Source: RGIG1918 sp964570895
GTDB taxonomy: Bacteria; Cyanobacteriota; Vampirovibrionia; Gastranaerophilales; Gastranaerophilaceae
Length of the DNA stretch: 64,000 bases
Reading direction: 5' to 3'
Assembly: GCA_964570895.1 (NCBI GenBank)
Contig: CAZMZD010000002.1
Location: forward strand, 186,001-250,000
In this document: piece by piece, positions 48,352 to 57,234 of the stretch
How positions within the stretch are numbered: the first letter of the stretch is position 1
Layout of the letters: each line of letters begins with the position of its first letter
Program-made: the position numbers and the translations under genes
The notes under the pieces: model-generated
Seen by the model: only the letters and a program-made list of their open reading frames with translations
Told to the model about the DNA's origin: nothing
Database searches by the model: none

Positions 48352-49731
48352 TTAAGAGTTTAAAACGGTTTCAATACCTGTTTCAACTGTTTTTGCAAGT
48401 CCGCTGTTTTCAAATCTATCAGGCAAGTTGAATGTTGGAAGAGTAGATTCTTCAAGATTATGATTTTTGCGGTAAATTTTGTCTGCGGTTTTTCCTGCAA
48501 TGCTTGAAATGGCTGTTATAATGCCGCCTATCACCATTGCTTTCCAGCCTGCAATTACGTTGTATGTTGAAAAGACCATACCGCCAATGCCTAGCGCAAA
48601 AGGTATTCCTGTTGTGAGCGCAAGGGAGGTTTTGTCTTCTTTTGTTTTTGCTTTGCTGTTTGCAAATAAATATCCGCCAAGCGGAACTCCGACTGTGAAA
48701 ATAAAATCTGTTGCCGCGTTTCCGCCTTTTATTTCTCTTAATTTTTCAAATAAATCAACACTAAAGAAATCCTTGCATTTTTTTGTGCTTTTGTCTGCGC
48801 AAGAAAATACCATATCAAGGTTGCCATACATATCTTTTGCGCCAATTTCGCCAGAGTTTTTAATAGCACTTAAAATTGATTTTATTTTTGAGTTATTTTT
48901 TAATGAGCCCTCAACAAGGTTTTCTATTGCTTCAGCGTGAGCTTTGTTACTGTATAAATCATCGTAGATTGAAACTTTATATAAATCTCTCCAATTTCCT
49001 TTTTTAAATCTGGAAATTACGCTGCTTCTATATTTCCCGCCCATTCCTTCAAACGAATTGTTTAAACCTTTTGCGATTTTATCAACTTCATCTGCACTAA
49101 ATTTTTTTGCAAAATCAGAAGCATTTTCTGTGCTTAATTTTGTAATATCATCAAGCCAAGTGCCAAGAGTTTTTGTAACGCCATCAACTTCAACTTCTTT
49201 TGCAAGTTTAGCAGGATCTAATTTTCCTTTAATGTCGCTAGCGTTTTTTGCTAAATATGAAAAATATTTTCTTGGCTTTGCCCCCACTTTTTTTGCGGTG
49301 CTAACTCCGCCCGTGGTGTATAGCCAAGAACTTTTTTTAAGAAGCCAAGAATATGGCTTGCCTACAATTTTAGTATCTTTGAGCTTATCGCAAAAATTGT
49401 CTTTTACTCCGGTAAAATTTATTCCTATATTTTTAAAATACTCAAGCCCATTTGTCATCGTGTTTTTGAGCTTTTCGTTTTCCATCCCTTTGATTTTTTG
49501 CATGATTTTATTTTTTGCGCTATGAGGAATGAATTTTGGAGAAAGCAAAATCCCCACGAGTGCAACACCGCCTGCTATTCCAAGGGCTTTTTTAATTGCC
49601 GTGTTTCTCTTTTTCTCTTCGTGAGTTTTAACCTCTGGATCTGTGAAAACGCTCAAATTTCCGACACCACCATTTTTGTTGCCGGAAAACACAGGTTTAT
49701 TTTGAATTTGTGCTATTGTGAGGTTTTGCAT
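48352..49731 (-). CDS. Hypothetical membrane protein with N-terminal FSG motif, 459 aa
   Basis: Start at ATG 49731 (MQNLTIAQIQNKPVFSGNKN); the longer frame to 49779 lacks support. F-S-G at residues 15-17 matches the short N-terminal motif of the genes at 128 and 28019. One hydrophobic helix lies at about 50-66 (ALGIAGGVALVGILLSP), a long helical lysine-rich middle follows, then two or three glycine-rich hydrophobic segments near 345-425. No family recognised. It converges with the sigma gene and diverges from pxpA. No clear ribosome site. Confidence 0.75.
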   Translation of the reverse strand: MQNLTIAQIQNKPVFSGNKNGGVGNLSVFTDPEVKTHEEKKRNTAIKKALGIAGGVALVGILLSPKFIPHSAKNKIMQKIKGMENEKLKNTMTNGLEYFKNIGINFTGVKDNFCDKLKDTKIVGKPYSWLLKKSSWLYTTGGVSTAKKVGAKPRKYFSYLAKNASDIKGKLDPAKLAKEVEVDGVTKTLGTWLDDITKLSTENASDFAKKFSADEVDKIAKGLNNSFEGMGGKYRSSVISRFKKGNWRDLYKVSIYDDLYSNKAHAEAIENLVEGSLKNNSKIKSILSAIKNSGEIGAKDMYGNLDMVFSCADKSTKKCKDFFSVDLFEKLREIKGGNAATDFIFTVGVPLGGYLFANSKAKTKEDKTSLALTTGIPFALGIGGMVFSTYNVIAGWKAMVIGGIITAISSIAGKTADKIYRKNHNLEESTLPTFNLPDRFENSGLAKTVETGIETVLNS

Positions 49732-49827
49732 ATTTTTTCGAAAAAATCTATCTAAATATCTAAAAACAACTAGACACAAAAAATTGCCTTGTTGTATAAT
49801 TTATTCATAATTTATGAAGAGGTATTC

Positions 49828-50469
49828 ATGTTTGATTATAATTGTGACCTTGCACAGGAGTTTGGGGTTTACAAAAATGAAGAGGGGCTTGAGATTGCAG
49901 CTTATATGAGCTCTGTAAATATCTCTGCCGGTTTTCATGCCGGTGACGCTTTAAGCATTAAAAAGGCTTTGGAATTTGCACGAGATAATTCTCTTGCAAT
50001 CGGTGCTCATATTGGCTTTCCTGATATTGCAGGTTTTGGCAATAGAAAAATGGAGTTAACAGACGATGAGCTTGAAGCAATCGTTCTTTATCAAATTGGG
50101 GCAATTTCAAGCTACGCTCAATCTTTAGGGCTTGAAATAGAGCATGTAAGGTGCCATGGCGCAATGTATGAAATGCTTAATTCAGACATAGAATTTGCAA
50201 AAAAAGTGGCGCGCGCCGTGAAACATGTTAATCCTTGGCTTGTTTTGATAGTTGGAAATTACGAAACAAAAGAACTTTTAGAGCGCGAGGAAGAAATAAA
50301 TTGTGCATACGAAGAAACATTTAGCGAAAAATCTTCTATAAGGGAGTTTCGAGAGAGCATGCACAAGCCTGACACGTTGCATTTTGTGTCGTTAGAATGC
50401 GCAAAGAGGGCACATCAGGCAAAAAAACCTACACCGTTAAATTACAATAAAGTTGGAGCACAAATATAA
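49828..50469 (+). CDS. LamB/YcsF-family protein, PxpA-like (short form)
   Basis: Start at ATG 49828 with AGAGGT upstream, 213 aa. The family's 5-oxoprolinase subunit A has NCDLGES, SVN-x2-CGFHAGD, IGAHPGYPD and HVKPHGALYN. Here the same places read NCDLAQEFG, SVNISAGFHAGD, IGAHIGFPD and HVRCHGAMYE, and about 30-40 residues are missing from the C-terminal part. PxpB and PxpC genes are absent nearby. A changed function is possible. The stop overlaps the yvcK start by one base. Confidence 0.82.
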   Translation: MFDYNCDLAQEFGVYKNEEGLEIAAYMSSVNISAGFHAGDALSIKKALEFARDNSLAIGAHIGFPDIAGFGNRKMELTDDELEAIVLYQIGAISSYAQSLGLEIEHVRCHGAMYEMLNSDIEFAKKVARAVKHVNPWLVLIVGNYETKELLEREEEINCAYEETFSEKSSIREFRESMHKPDTLHFVSLECAKRAHQAKKPTPLNYNKVGAQI

Positions 50470-51779
50470 TGAAAATAATAAAAAAGATTAAATTACCTAA
50501 AGATGCAATTTGGCTTTTGCCGGGGCTTAGAATTAAAAGATGGTTTGCCTTAATTATCACAGGCACGCTCATTGCGGCACTTGGTCTTATATTTATATTT
50601 AAAGCAGAACCTATTTACTTTATGGCTCAATGGGCGAAAAAGGTTATTGACCTTGTTCCTGCGGAACTCATCGGTTTAATATTTATAATCGCAGGCGGGA
50701 TTGTTTTTATTCAAGGTTGGAAAAAAACAAATTTCTCTATGATGAACGCAAACGAAGCGCGCGAACAAAAAACGCTTTCTGAAGCGCTGTATCGCAGAAT
50801 GAAGCTTAACCACGGTCCAAAAATTGTTGCAATTGGCGGTGGCACAGGGCTTTCAACAATTCTTCGCGGTTTGAAAAAGTTAACAAATAACGTAACGGCT
50901 GTTGTAACCGTTGGTGATGATGGCGGTTCTTCAGGCAGGCTTCGTGAAGAAATGGGTATTTTGCCTCCTGGGGATATTAGAAACTGTATCAGTGCACTTG
51001 CTGATGATGATGACATTGTTACAAAATTATTCAAATATAGATTTAAAACAGGCGAAGGGCTTGAAGGGCACAGTTTTGGTAACCTCTTTATCACTGCGCT
51101 TTCTGCAATTTGCGGAGATATGCTAACTGCAATTCGTGAATCTTCTAAAGTATTAAGAATTAGAGGACGCGTTCTTCCTGCAACACTTGACGATATGCGC
51201 CTTGTTGCAAAAATGGAAGACGGTTCAATTATAAAAGGGGAAAGCAATATTCCTGAAGCAGGTAAGAAAATTGTTGAACTTTCAACCGAGCCTAAAACTT
51301 GTATGCCGGCACAAGATGTAATTGAAGCCATTTTGGACGCTGATATTATTATCCTTGGCCCAGGGAGCCTCTACACATCAATCACTCCAAACCTTTTGGT
51401 GGGCAATGTTGCTCTTGCAATTGAAAAATCAAAAGCTAAGAAAATTTATGTGTGCAACATTATGACTCAACCTGGGGAAACAGATAATTACACTGCTTCT
51501 GACCATATTGAAGCACTGTTTAAACATGCAAGATTAAACGGCGTTAAGAAAAATCTATTTGACGCAGTTCTTATAAATGACTTTATTCCAAGAAACTTGT
51601 CTGAAAAATATGAAGAAGCAAACTCTTATCCTGTTGAATTCGATATTAACGAAGTTAAATCTCTCGGGCTCGAAGTTGTTTGTCATAAACTAATTCATGA
51701 TGACAAAGACGGCTACGTTCGTCATTCTCCCGACAGATTGGCTCGCGCAATTTATTGGTGGTACAGGAGAAAGAAATAA
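50469..51779 (+). CDS. yvcK: YvcK/CofD-like family protein with membrane anchor
   Basis: A 436-aa protein. Two membrane helices (about 25-44 and 66-83) precede the CofD-like domain: AIGGGTGLSTILRGL (near 120-134), VVTVGDDGGSSGRLREEMG, LPPGDIRNCI, GHSFGNL and LGPGSLYTSI. B. subtilis YvcK is a soluble UDP-sugar-binding regulator of growth on gluconeogenic carbon; the anchored form is frequent in cyanobacteria-like genomes. It overlaps panB by one base. Confidence 0.9.
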   Translation: MKIIKKIKLPKDAIWLLPGLRIKRWFALIITGTLIAALGLIFIFKAEPIYFMAQWAKKVIDLVPAELIGLIFIIAGGIVFIQGWKKTNFSMMNANEAREQKTLSEALYRRMKLNHGPKIVAIGGGTGLSTILRGLKKLTNNVTAVVTVGDDGGSSGRLREEMGILPPGDIRNCISALADDDDIVTKLFKYRFKTGEGLEGHSFGNLFITALSAICGDMLTAIRESSKVLRIRGRVLPATLDDMRLVAKMEDGSIIKGESNIPEAGKKIVELSTEPKTCMPAQDVIEAILDADIIILGPGSLYTSITPNLLVGNVALAIEKSKAKKIYVCNIMTQPGETDNYTASDHIEALFKHARLNGVKKNLFDAVLINDFIPRNLSEKYEEANSYPVEFDINEVKSLGLEVVCHKLIHDDKDGYVRHSPDRLARAIYWWYRRKK

Positions 51780-52624
51780 TGCCAAAAATCACCACCAAAA
51801 CAATTTGCGATATGAAAAAGCAAGGCAAGAAGATTGCTTCAATCACTGCTTATGATTATTCAAGTGCAAAATATTTTGACGAAGCAGGTGTGGATTTTCT
51901 TCTTGTTGGTGATTCAGCGGCGCATGTTATGCTTGGGCTTGATTCGACCACAAAAATTTCAATGAATGAAATGCTTGTGTTCACATCTGCTGTTGCTCGT
52001 GGCGCAAAAAATGCTTTAGTTGTTGCAGATATGCCGTTTTTGAGCTATCAAACCTCAATTGCTGAAGCAATTAAAAATGCGGGCGAATTTATTAAGGCAG
52101 GCGCCGGAGCGGTTAAAATTGAAGGTGCTTCAAAACATTCATTAGAAGTTATTTCAAGGCTTGTGGAGTCTGGTGTTCCTGTTGTTGCGCACCTTGGCTT
52201 CACTCCGCAATTTGTAAACACAATTGGTGGTAATTTTGTTGCAGGCAAGAGTTTTGAAACGACTTTGAAAATTTTGCATGATTCTCTTGCGGTAGAACGT
52301 GCGGGCGCTTTCGCTCTTGTTCTTGAGATGGTTCCAAAAGAGAGCGCGGAATTCATTACGCACAATCTTCAAATTCCGACAATTGGAATTGGTGCAGGCG
52401 ACGGTTGCGACGGTCAAATTCTTGTTTCAGATGATGTTCTTGGCAGGTTTGACGGCTTTAGCCCAAAATTTTCAAAAAAATATGCAAATTTAAAAGAAAT
52501 TATGACAGAAGCTGTTAAAAAATATGCCGAAGATGTGCACGACGGGAAGTTTCCGACAGACGCTGAAAGTTTCTTTTTGAAAGACGAAGAAAGGCAAAAA
52601 CTTGAAAATTATAAAAACAATTAG
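51779..52624 (+). CDS. panB: 3-methyl-2-oxobutanoate hydroxymethyltransferase
   Basis: Makes ketopantoate for CoA. Start at ATG 51779, overlapping the yvcK stop and preceded by AGGAG; an earlier GTG in frame is not needed. The 281-aa product has ITAYDYSSAKYFDEAGVDF, LVGDSAAHVMLG, DMPFLSYQ, AVKIEGA, GVPVVAHLGFTPQ and IGIGAGDGCDGQILV. Confidence 0.96.
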   Translation: MPKITTKTICDMKKQGKKIASITAYDYSSAKYFDEAGVDFLLVGDSAAHVMLGLDSTTKISMNEMLVFTSAVARGAKNALVVADMPFLSYQTSIAEAIKNAGEFIKAGAGAVKIEGASKHSLEVISRLVESGVPVVAHLGFTPQFVNTIGGNFVAGKSFETTLKILHDSLAVERAGAFALVLEMVPKESAEFITHNLQIPTIGIGAGDGCDGQILVSDDVLGRFDGFSPKFSKKYANLKEIMTEAVKKYAEDVHDGKFPTDAESFFLKDEERQKLENYKNN

Positions 52625-53441
52625 TGAACTTCGTGCAGAGTTAAAAAATTGCACAGAGGGTTCAATCGGCCTTGTGCCAACTATGGGGGCACTTCATGAC
52701 GGGCACAAAAGTTTAATCCAAAAATCCGTTGAAGAAAATAAATACACGGTGGTTTCAGTGTTTGTGAACCCTGTTCAGTTTTGCGCAGGCGAAGATTTAG
52801 ACAAATACCCGAGAACTCTTGAAGCCGATTCTTTAATGTGTAAAACTTGCGGAGTTGATTTTGTTTTTGCTCCAAATCCTTCTGAAATGTATAAAAATCA
52901 GAAAAATTTGACTATGGTTTGTCCTTCTTTTGAAGATGTGGATAAATTATGCGGGAAAAGTAGAATTGGGCATTTTGACGGCGTTGCAACCGTTGTTGCA
53001 AAATTGTTCAATATCGTAAGGCCTGATAGAGCGTATTTTGGGCAAAAAGACGCTCAACAGCTTTTTATAATTAAAAAAATGGTTCAAGACTTAAACTTTG
53101 ATATTGAAATTGTGCCTTGTCCTATTGTTCGCGAAGACTCAGGGCTTGCTTTATCAAGCAGAAACTCTTATTTGACGGACGACGAGCGCAAGGAAGCTGA
53201 AAAAATTTCTTTTGCACTTAGAAAAGTGCAAGAAATGTTTAAGAGCGGAATAAATAACATTATGCCGCTAAGCGACATGGTGTTTGCTATTTTGGATGGT
53301 TTAGACATTGAATATTTTGAAATTGTTAAATCAGACACGTTTGAAATTTATGAAAAAACTGATATAATTGAGGCTGGTTCAACAGCTTTGATTGCTGTCA
53401 GGGTTAATACGACAAGACTTATTGATAATATAGAATTATGA
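52602..53441 (+). CDS. panC: Pantothenate synthetase
   Basis: Joins pantoate and beta-alanine. 279 aa, with VPTMGALHDGHKSLI, SVFVNPVQF, YPRTLEAD, GHFDGVATVV, FGQKDAQQ and ALSSRNSYL. The start is TTG at 52602, 23 bp inside panB, with AAGG just before; the family N-terminus (MKIIKTISELR) fits this start and no ATG fits. Confidence 0.95.
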   Translation: MKIIKTISELRAELKNCTEGSIGLVPTMGALHDGHKSLIQKSVEENKYTVVSVFVNPVQFCAGEDLDKYPRTLEADSLMCKTCGVDFVFAPNPSEMYKNQKNLTMVCPSFEDVDKLCGKSRIGHFDGVATVVAKLFNIVRPDRAYFGQKDAQQLFIIKKMVQDLNFDIEIVPCPIVREDSGLALSSRNSYLTDDERKEAEKISFALRKVQEMFKSGINNIMPLSDMVFAILDGLDIEYFEIVKSDTFEIYEKTDIIEAGSTALIAVRVNTTRLIDNIEL

Positions 53442-54415
53442 GAAAAAGCTCCAGAGTTATAATTGATGCATACGGTTTCATAAAAGTAGTAATGGCTTTT
53501 TTGACATTTGTTTATATGATGCTTTATGTGTGTCATGTGCTCGAGCTTCATTTTCTCGATTTTATTGCGCCGCTTTTCAAGCCGTTTGCACAATTTACGA
53601 CTTTATTTTTCAAGCATTCTCTTGTGTATGCCGGAAAACCTTATGACAGTATGTATTTAGTTTCATCGATATTTTTCTTTTTGATTGCATATTTGATGAA
53701 CACAAATACGTATCGAATTGTTGATATTTTAGATAGTGTAGAACATAATTCAACAAGAGAGCGCATTCGAAGAGATATGAGAGAGAATGCGGCAATTGAA
53801 AACAATTTCAAAGGCATATTAAGTGAAATTAATAAGTGCGTTTTGGTTATTGATTTTAAACTTTCCGTTGCGCCATCAATCTCCGGCGGCAACAAAATTG
53901 ATTTAGGAGCAATTAAGAAAAATAATAATAATTTCGTTTTAAAATCTTTTGGCGACAACCCGCTTGCAAAATTAGAGCTTAAAGACGGAAAATTGTATTT
54001 CACATGTAAAGATATAAAAAATTTCGATATTCTTTTTATGAACATATCGAAATTAATTATATCGGTTGTGCAAAGCAACACTGCTTCTTCCGTGAGCACA
54101 ATTCCAAGTTTTGCGGTTGATGCGCTGGATGGCGATAACCTTTTGCCGGACCAAATTAAATTGTTAGATAAAATTCTTGCTTGCGCATATAAAAATAAAG
54201 TGGTCACAACACAGCTTTTTGCTCACAGATACAACCTGCTTGAAGAAAAAAGATTTAAAGTTGTCACTATGGGTAACGTTAGATTTTTCAATGAAACATA
54301 CACACAATCAGCTTCTGAGGTGGATTTCTTTGAAGAAGCTGATGATGATTACACACAATCTTATGTTGATGTTGAACTTTACACTTTAGCGCGCAAGAAA
54401 CGTAAATCTTCTTAA
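53438..54415 (+). CDS. Hypothetical membrane protein, 325 aa
   Basis: No family recognised. Two membrane helices lie near 13-35 and 72-87, with an amphipathic stretch between; the remaining ~235 residues are cytoplasmic alpha/beta (LKDGKLYFTCKDIKNFDILF, a serine-rich loop, an acidic segment EEADDDY). It overlaps panC by 4 bp and is followed after 16 bp by the histidine kinase, so it may be the sensor partner of that kinase, which lacks a sensory domain. That pairing is inference. Confidence 0.75.
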   Translation: MRKSSRVIIDAYGFIKVVMAFLTFVYMMLYVCHVLELHFLDFIAPLFKPFAQFTTLFFKHSLVYAGKPYDSMYLVSSIFFFLIAYLMNTNTYRIVDILDSVEHNSTRERIRRDMRENAAIENNFKGILSEINKCVLVIDFKLSVAPSISGGNKIDLGAIKKNNNNFVLKSFGDNPLAKLELKDGKLYFTCKDIKNFDILFMNISKLIISVVQSNTASSVSTIPSFAVDALDGDNLLPDQIKLLDKILACAYKNKVVTTQLFAHRYNLLEEKRFKVVTMGNVRFFNETYTQSASEVDFFEEADDDYTQSYVDVELYTLARKKRKSS

Positions 54416-54431
54416 AACTTAAGAGGGGTAA

Positions 54432-55415
54432 ATGTTTGCAATAATAAATTTTATTCTTTTTTTGATTGTTGTTTTAATTTTGGTGTGTTTTAGTTTTTTT
54501 GTTTTTGTAAAAAATCAAAAGCATAATATTTACCTAAAAAAAATTATAAATATTTTTTATCAAATTCGCTACGGTAATTTAAACACGAGTCTATCAGGCG
54601 CAAACACAAAACTTGAATGTGAGCTTGAAAATGTTATAAATTCTTCGATTGAAAGCATTTCAGATAGGGACAACGTAATACGCGAGCATATTGAGCGCGA
54701 GCGCGAAATGGCGGTTTTAAAATCGGATTTTATTGCAGCACTCACGCACGACCTTAAAGTTCCTGTTATTGCCCATGATAAAACTTTTGACCTGCTTTTA
54801 AATAACAAATTTGGCACATTAACCAAAGAGCAAGAAGAAGCAATTAGGAACTTAAAAACCTCAAATATGGATTTGAAATATTTAATTGAAGCCCTGCTTG
54901 AAACATATAAGCTTGAGCAAACCAAGCTTATTCTTGATATTACCTCAAATGTTGATATACCGGTTTTTATAAGAGAGATAATTTCTTTGATTGAGCCAAT
55001 TGCGTATGCACACAATAAAAAAATCGATTTAGTGATTTCAACTCCTAAGGATTTTACTGCTGATATCGATAAATTTTTAATTAAAAGAGTGTTGCAAAAT
55101 TTGATTTTAAACGGAATTAACCATTCGGTCGGCTCTGATTTTATTGAAATTTCTCTTAAAACCAAAGGTGATAATTTTCAAATTGATATAAAAAATAATG
55201 GGCTTGGAATAGAAGAGGCGGAAATTAAGAAAATTTTTGATAAATATTACTCGGGCTCAAACGGGCTTTCGCGCTCTGGGGTTGGGCTTGGGTTATATCT
55301 TTCAAATAAAATCGTGAAAGCTTGCGGCGGGAAAATTAAAGTTAAATCAGATATGGGTAAAAACACTGTTTTTAGCATTATTTTGCCTAAAAACAAAAAC
55401 AACCCTCAAATTTGA
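54432..55415 (+). CDS. Sensor histidine kinase
   Basis: 327 aa. A single N-terminal helix (~4-27) anchors it, with no external sensor domain; a HAMP-like helix is around 40-95. The HisKA phosphoacceptor is H106 in THDLKVP. The ATPase domain shows N-box LNGINHSVGSD, G1 KNNGLGIEEAE, F-box IFDKYYSG and G2 SGVGLGLYLSNKIV. No response regulator gene is next to it. The AAGAGGGGTAA ribosome site precedes the ATG; the stop lies within the terminator hairpin. Confidence 0.92.
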   Translation: MFAIINFILFLIVVLILVCFSFFVFVKNQKHNIYLKKIINIFYQIRYGNLNTSLSGANTKLECELENVINSSIESISDRDNVIREHIEREREMAVLKSDFIAALTHDLKVPVIAHDKTFDLLLNNKFGTLTKEQEEAIRNLKTSNMDLKYLIEALLETYKLEQTKLILDITSNVDIPVFIREIISLIEPIAYAHNKKIDLVISTPKDFTADIDKFLIKRVLQNLILNGINHSVGSDFIEISLKTKGDNFQIDIKNNGLGIEEAEIKKIFDKYYSGSNGLSRSGVGLGLYLSNKIVKACGGKIKVKSDMGKNTVFSIILPKNKNNPQI

Positions 55416-55426
55416 GAGTTGTTTTA
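55398..55426. terminator. Bidirectional terminator between histidine kinase and rpsT
   Basis: AACAACCCTC (55398-55407) pairs with GAGAGTTGTT (55414-55423), one mismatch, 6-nt loop. T tracts flank both sides; on the minus strand GTTTTTGTTTTT follows, suiting rpsT. The hairpin contains the kinase's last codons and stop. Confidence 0.85.
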
Positions 55427-55464
55427 AAATTTTAATTTAAGCTAATGACACTTAAATTATTCGC

Positions 55465-55731
55465 TTATTTTGCAGTTAATTTGTTAATTGCAACAGTTAA
55501 GCGAGATTTTTTTCTAGCAGCAGTATTTTTGTGCAAAATACCTTTGCTAACGGCTTTGTCGCAAAGTTGGTAAACTTTAGCTAATGCTGCATCTAATTCT
55601 TTTTTGTCGCCTTCAACAAGCGATAATGCTTTTTTGATTGCTGTTTTAATTGAAGATTTAAAAGCAACATTTCTAGCAGTGTTTCTAGCTGCTATGTCTA
55701 CTCTTTTTTTTGCGGATTTAATGTTTGCCAT
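55465..55731 (-). CDS. rpsT: 30S ribosomal protein S20
   Basis: 88 aa, typical: MANIKSAKKRVDIAARN, FKSSIKTAIKKAL, DKAVSKGILHKNTAARKKSR and a C-terminal NKLTAK. AGAAAGGAAAC precedes the ATG. Monocistronic, with a 216-bp divergent gap toward the small gene at 55948 that should hold its promoter. Confidence 0.98.
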   Translation of the reverse strand: MANIKSAKKRVDIAARNTARNVAFKSSIKTAIKKALSLVEGDKKELDAALAKVYQLCDKAVSKGILHKNTAARKKSRLTVAINKLTAK

Positions 55732-55947
55732 GATTTTGTTTCCTTTCTGCGTTAAACTAAGTTTTCTGCAGAGGTTTGAGTGAGTACATAAATAATATCA
55801 AACAAAAAAATAAAAGTAAAATCTTTTTCTTGCTTTTTTGGTTTTGTAAAGAAATGTAACAAAAGTATATATTTTTGATTTAAAAAGGCAATATTTTTAA
55901 ATCAATTTACTTTATATAAGAGTAAGAGAGATAAGAGAGTTTTAAAA

Positions 55948-56160
55948 ATGACAATCACAGCAACAAGACCAATTTTTAATACAAACGCAGATAACTTTTT
56001 CATCAAATGTGCAGCACCTGAAGCATATCAAGAGTCTAAAATCAGAACAAGCGAAGCAATGACTCCTCCAAAGAAAAAAGTTTACAACAATCTTACAAAA
56101 ATGCTTCAAGAAGGCTATTTGGTTGGTTCTTTAAAATATGGTAACAATTTTATAGTTTAA
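55948..56160 (+). CDS. Hypothetical 70-aa protein
   Basis: No family recognised. It starts MTITATRPIFNTNADNFFIK, and an N-terminal IFN triplet is only a weak likeness to the SFG/FSG motif. It is soluble, without cysteine pairs. AGAGAG words upstream are a poor ribosome site; TATATAAGAG about 35 bp before the ATG may be a -10. The strong hairpin at 56190-56220 ends the transcript, so it looks like a separate, dedicated small gene. Confidence 0.65.
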   Translation: MTITATRPIFNTNADNFFIKCAAPEAYQESKIRTSEAMTPPKKKVYNNLTKMLQEGYLVGSLKYGNNFIV

Positions 56161-56189
56161 TTAAATTCTAATTTCTAAGTTCATTATAA

Positions 56190-56220
56190 AAAAAGCGGGG
56201 CGCATAACCCCGCTTTTTTT
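56190..56220. terminator. Strong bidirectional terminator
   Basis: AAAAAGCGGGG (56190-56200), loop CGCATAA, CCCCGCTTTTT (56208-56218), continuing T on one side and A on the other. It serves both convergent genes (55948 and 56219). Confidence 0.92.
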
Positions 56221-56950
56221 ATTTCTCTTCTTTTTGTTTATTTTTAAATTCTTCCGGTGCGTCCGGACGGTCAGGGTTCCATCTTTCAAGCCCCATTTGT
56301 TTTCGAACCAAGCCAATTCCCACATGCACTCTCCATTCGTCAAGCCTTAATTGGGTTGATATGATTTTGTGACAGCCGATTGGCGGCGTTGGCAATAATG
56401 GTTCGTATAAGTTTTTAATTGCCATGAGCTGATCAGGCGTTAGGGCAAGCTTTCTTTTTGGGTATTGAACTTTTGGAAGCATTAATTTTTGCCTTACTAA
56501 GTTGATAGCAAAAAATGCTTTTTTTGGTTCTAAATCAAGAGCTTGTGCAATTACTTCATGTGCATCCGGATTTGGCAGAGGCAGCATTTTTTTATACATT
56601 TCTTCGATTTTTTCTAAAGTCAATTTGTCAACAAGAGGAGCTTTGGCTTTTTGAGGCCTTCTTTGTTGTGGTTTTTTGAAACCACCTTGTCTTTGCGGTT
56701 TATTAAAACCGCCGCGAGAGCCGTAAGGATTACCATAGCTGCTTTTTCTTGAAGGATCATAAGGTTTTCTTGAATAACTATTTCCGACAGGTGCACCAAC
56801 GCCTGCGCTGTAACTTCTTTGAAATTCGGCTTGTGGCGCATTAGGGTCAATAGTTGTTCTTTCAGGGTATAAACAATCCGGACAAATCATTCTTTTTGGA
56901 TTTTTTGTCTCAAATTCCCTGCCGCACTTTGTGCATTTGTTTGTGTACAT
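56219..56950 (-). CDS. Zinc-ribbon, R/G-rich protein with duplicated C-terminal module
   Basis: Start at ATG 56950 (MYTNKCTKCG), 243 aa. A four-cysteine ribbon (CTKC ... CPDC, residues 6-26) is followed by a low-complexity S/Y/G/R/Q/P segment to ~110, like RGG-type RNA-binding linkers. The C-terminal half holds two related helical modules: LPLPNPDAHEVIAQALDL ... AINLVRQKLMLPK, and LLPTPPIGCHKIISTQLRL ... GIGLVRKQMGLER. I do not know the family. It diverges from ftsZ with ~285 bp between starts. An RNA- or DNA-binding role is inferred. Confidence 0.8.
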   Translation of the reverse strand: MYTNKCTKCGREFETKNPKRMICPDCLYPERTTIDPNAPQAEFQRSYSAGVGAPVGNSYSRKPYDPSRKSSYGNPYGSRGGFNKPQRQGGFKKPQQRRPQKAKAPLVDKLTLEKIEEMYKKMLPLPNPDAHEVIAQALDLEPKKAFFAINLVRQKLMLPKVQYPKRKLALTPDQLMAIKNLYEPLLPTPPIGCHKIISTQLRLDEWRVHVGIGLVRKQMGLERWNPDRPDAPEEFKNKQKEEK

Positions 56951-57167
56951 AATCTCTCTATCCCTTGATAGCGTAGTTAATATTGACAATACAAAAATAA
57001 AAATAAGTAAATTAAATCTGTATGTACTTCATTTTATACTTAAAAATAAAATATGACAAGTTTTTTGTATAAAAATCATACATAGAGTTGTATTAAGCTA
57101 AATATGTAAACATTTATTTAGTAATTTGAATTTATGTTAATTTTGCGTGATAATAGTAAAAAATATA

Positions 57168-57196
57168 TTTACATTGAATTGTTTTTAAAATATTAT
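57168..57196 (+). promoter_or_regulatory. Promoter of ftsZ
   Basis: TTTACA (57168-57173), 17-bp spacer, TATTAT (57191-57196). About 38 bp separate the -10 from the start codon. Confidence 0.6.
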
Positions 57197-57234
57197 TTTA
57201 TTAACAACGACTTACTTAAGGAGCTCGACAAAAA

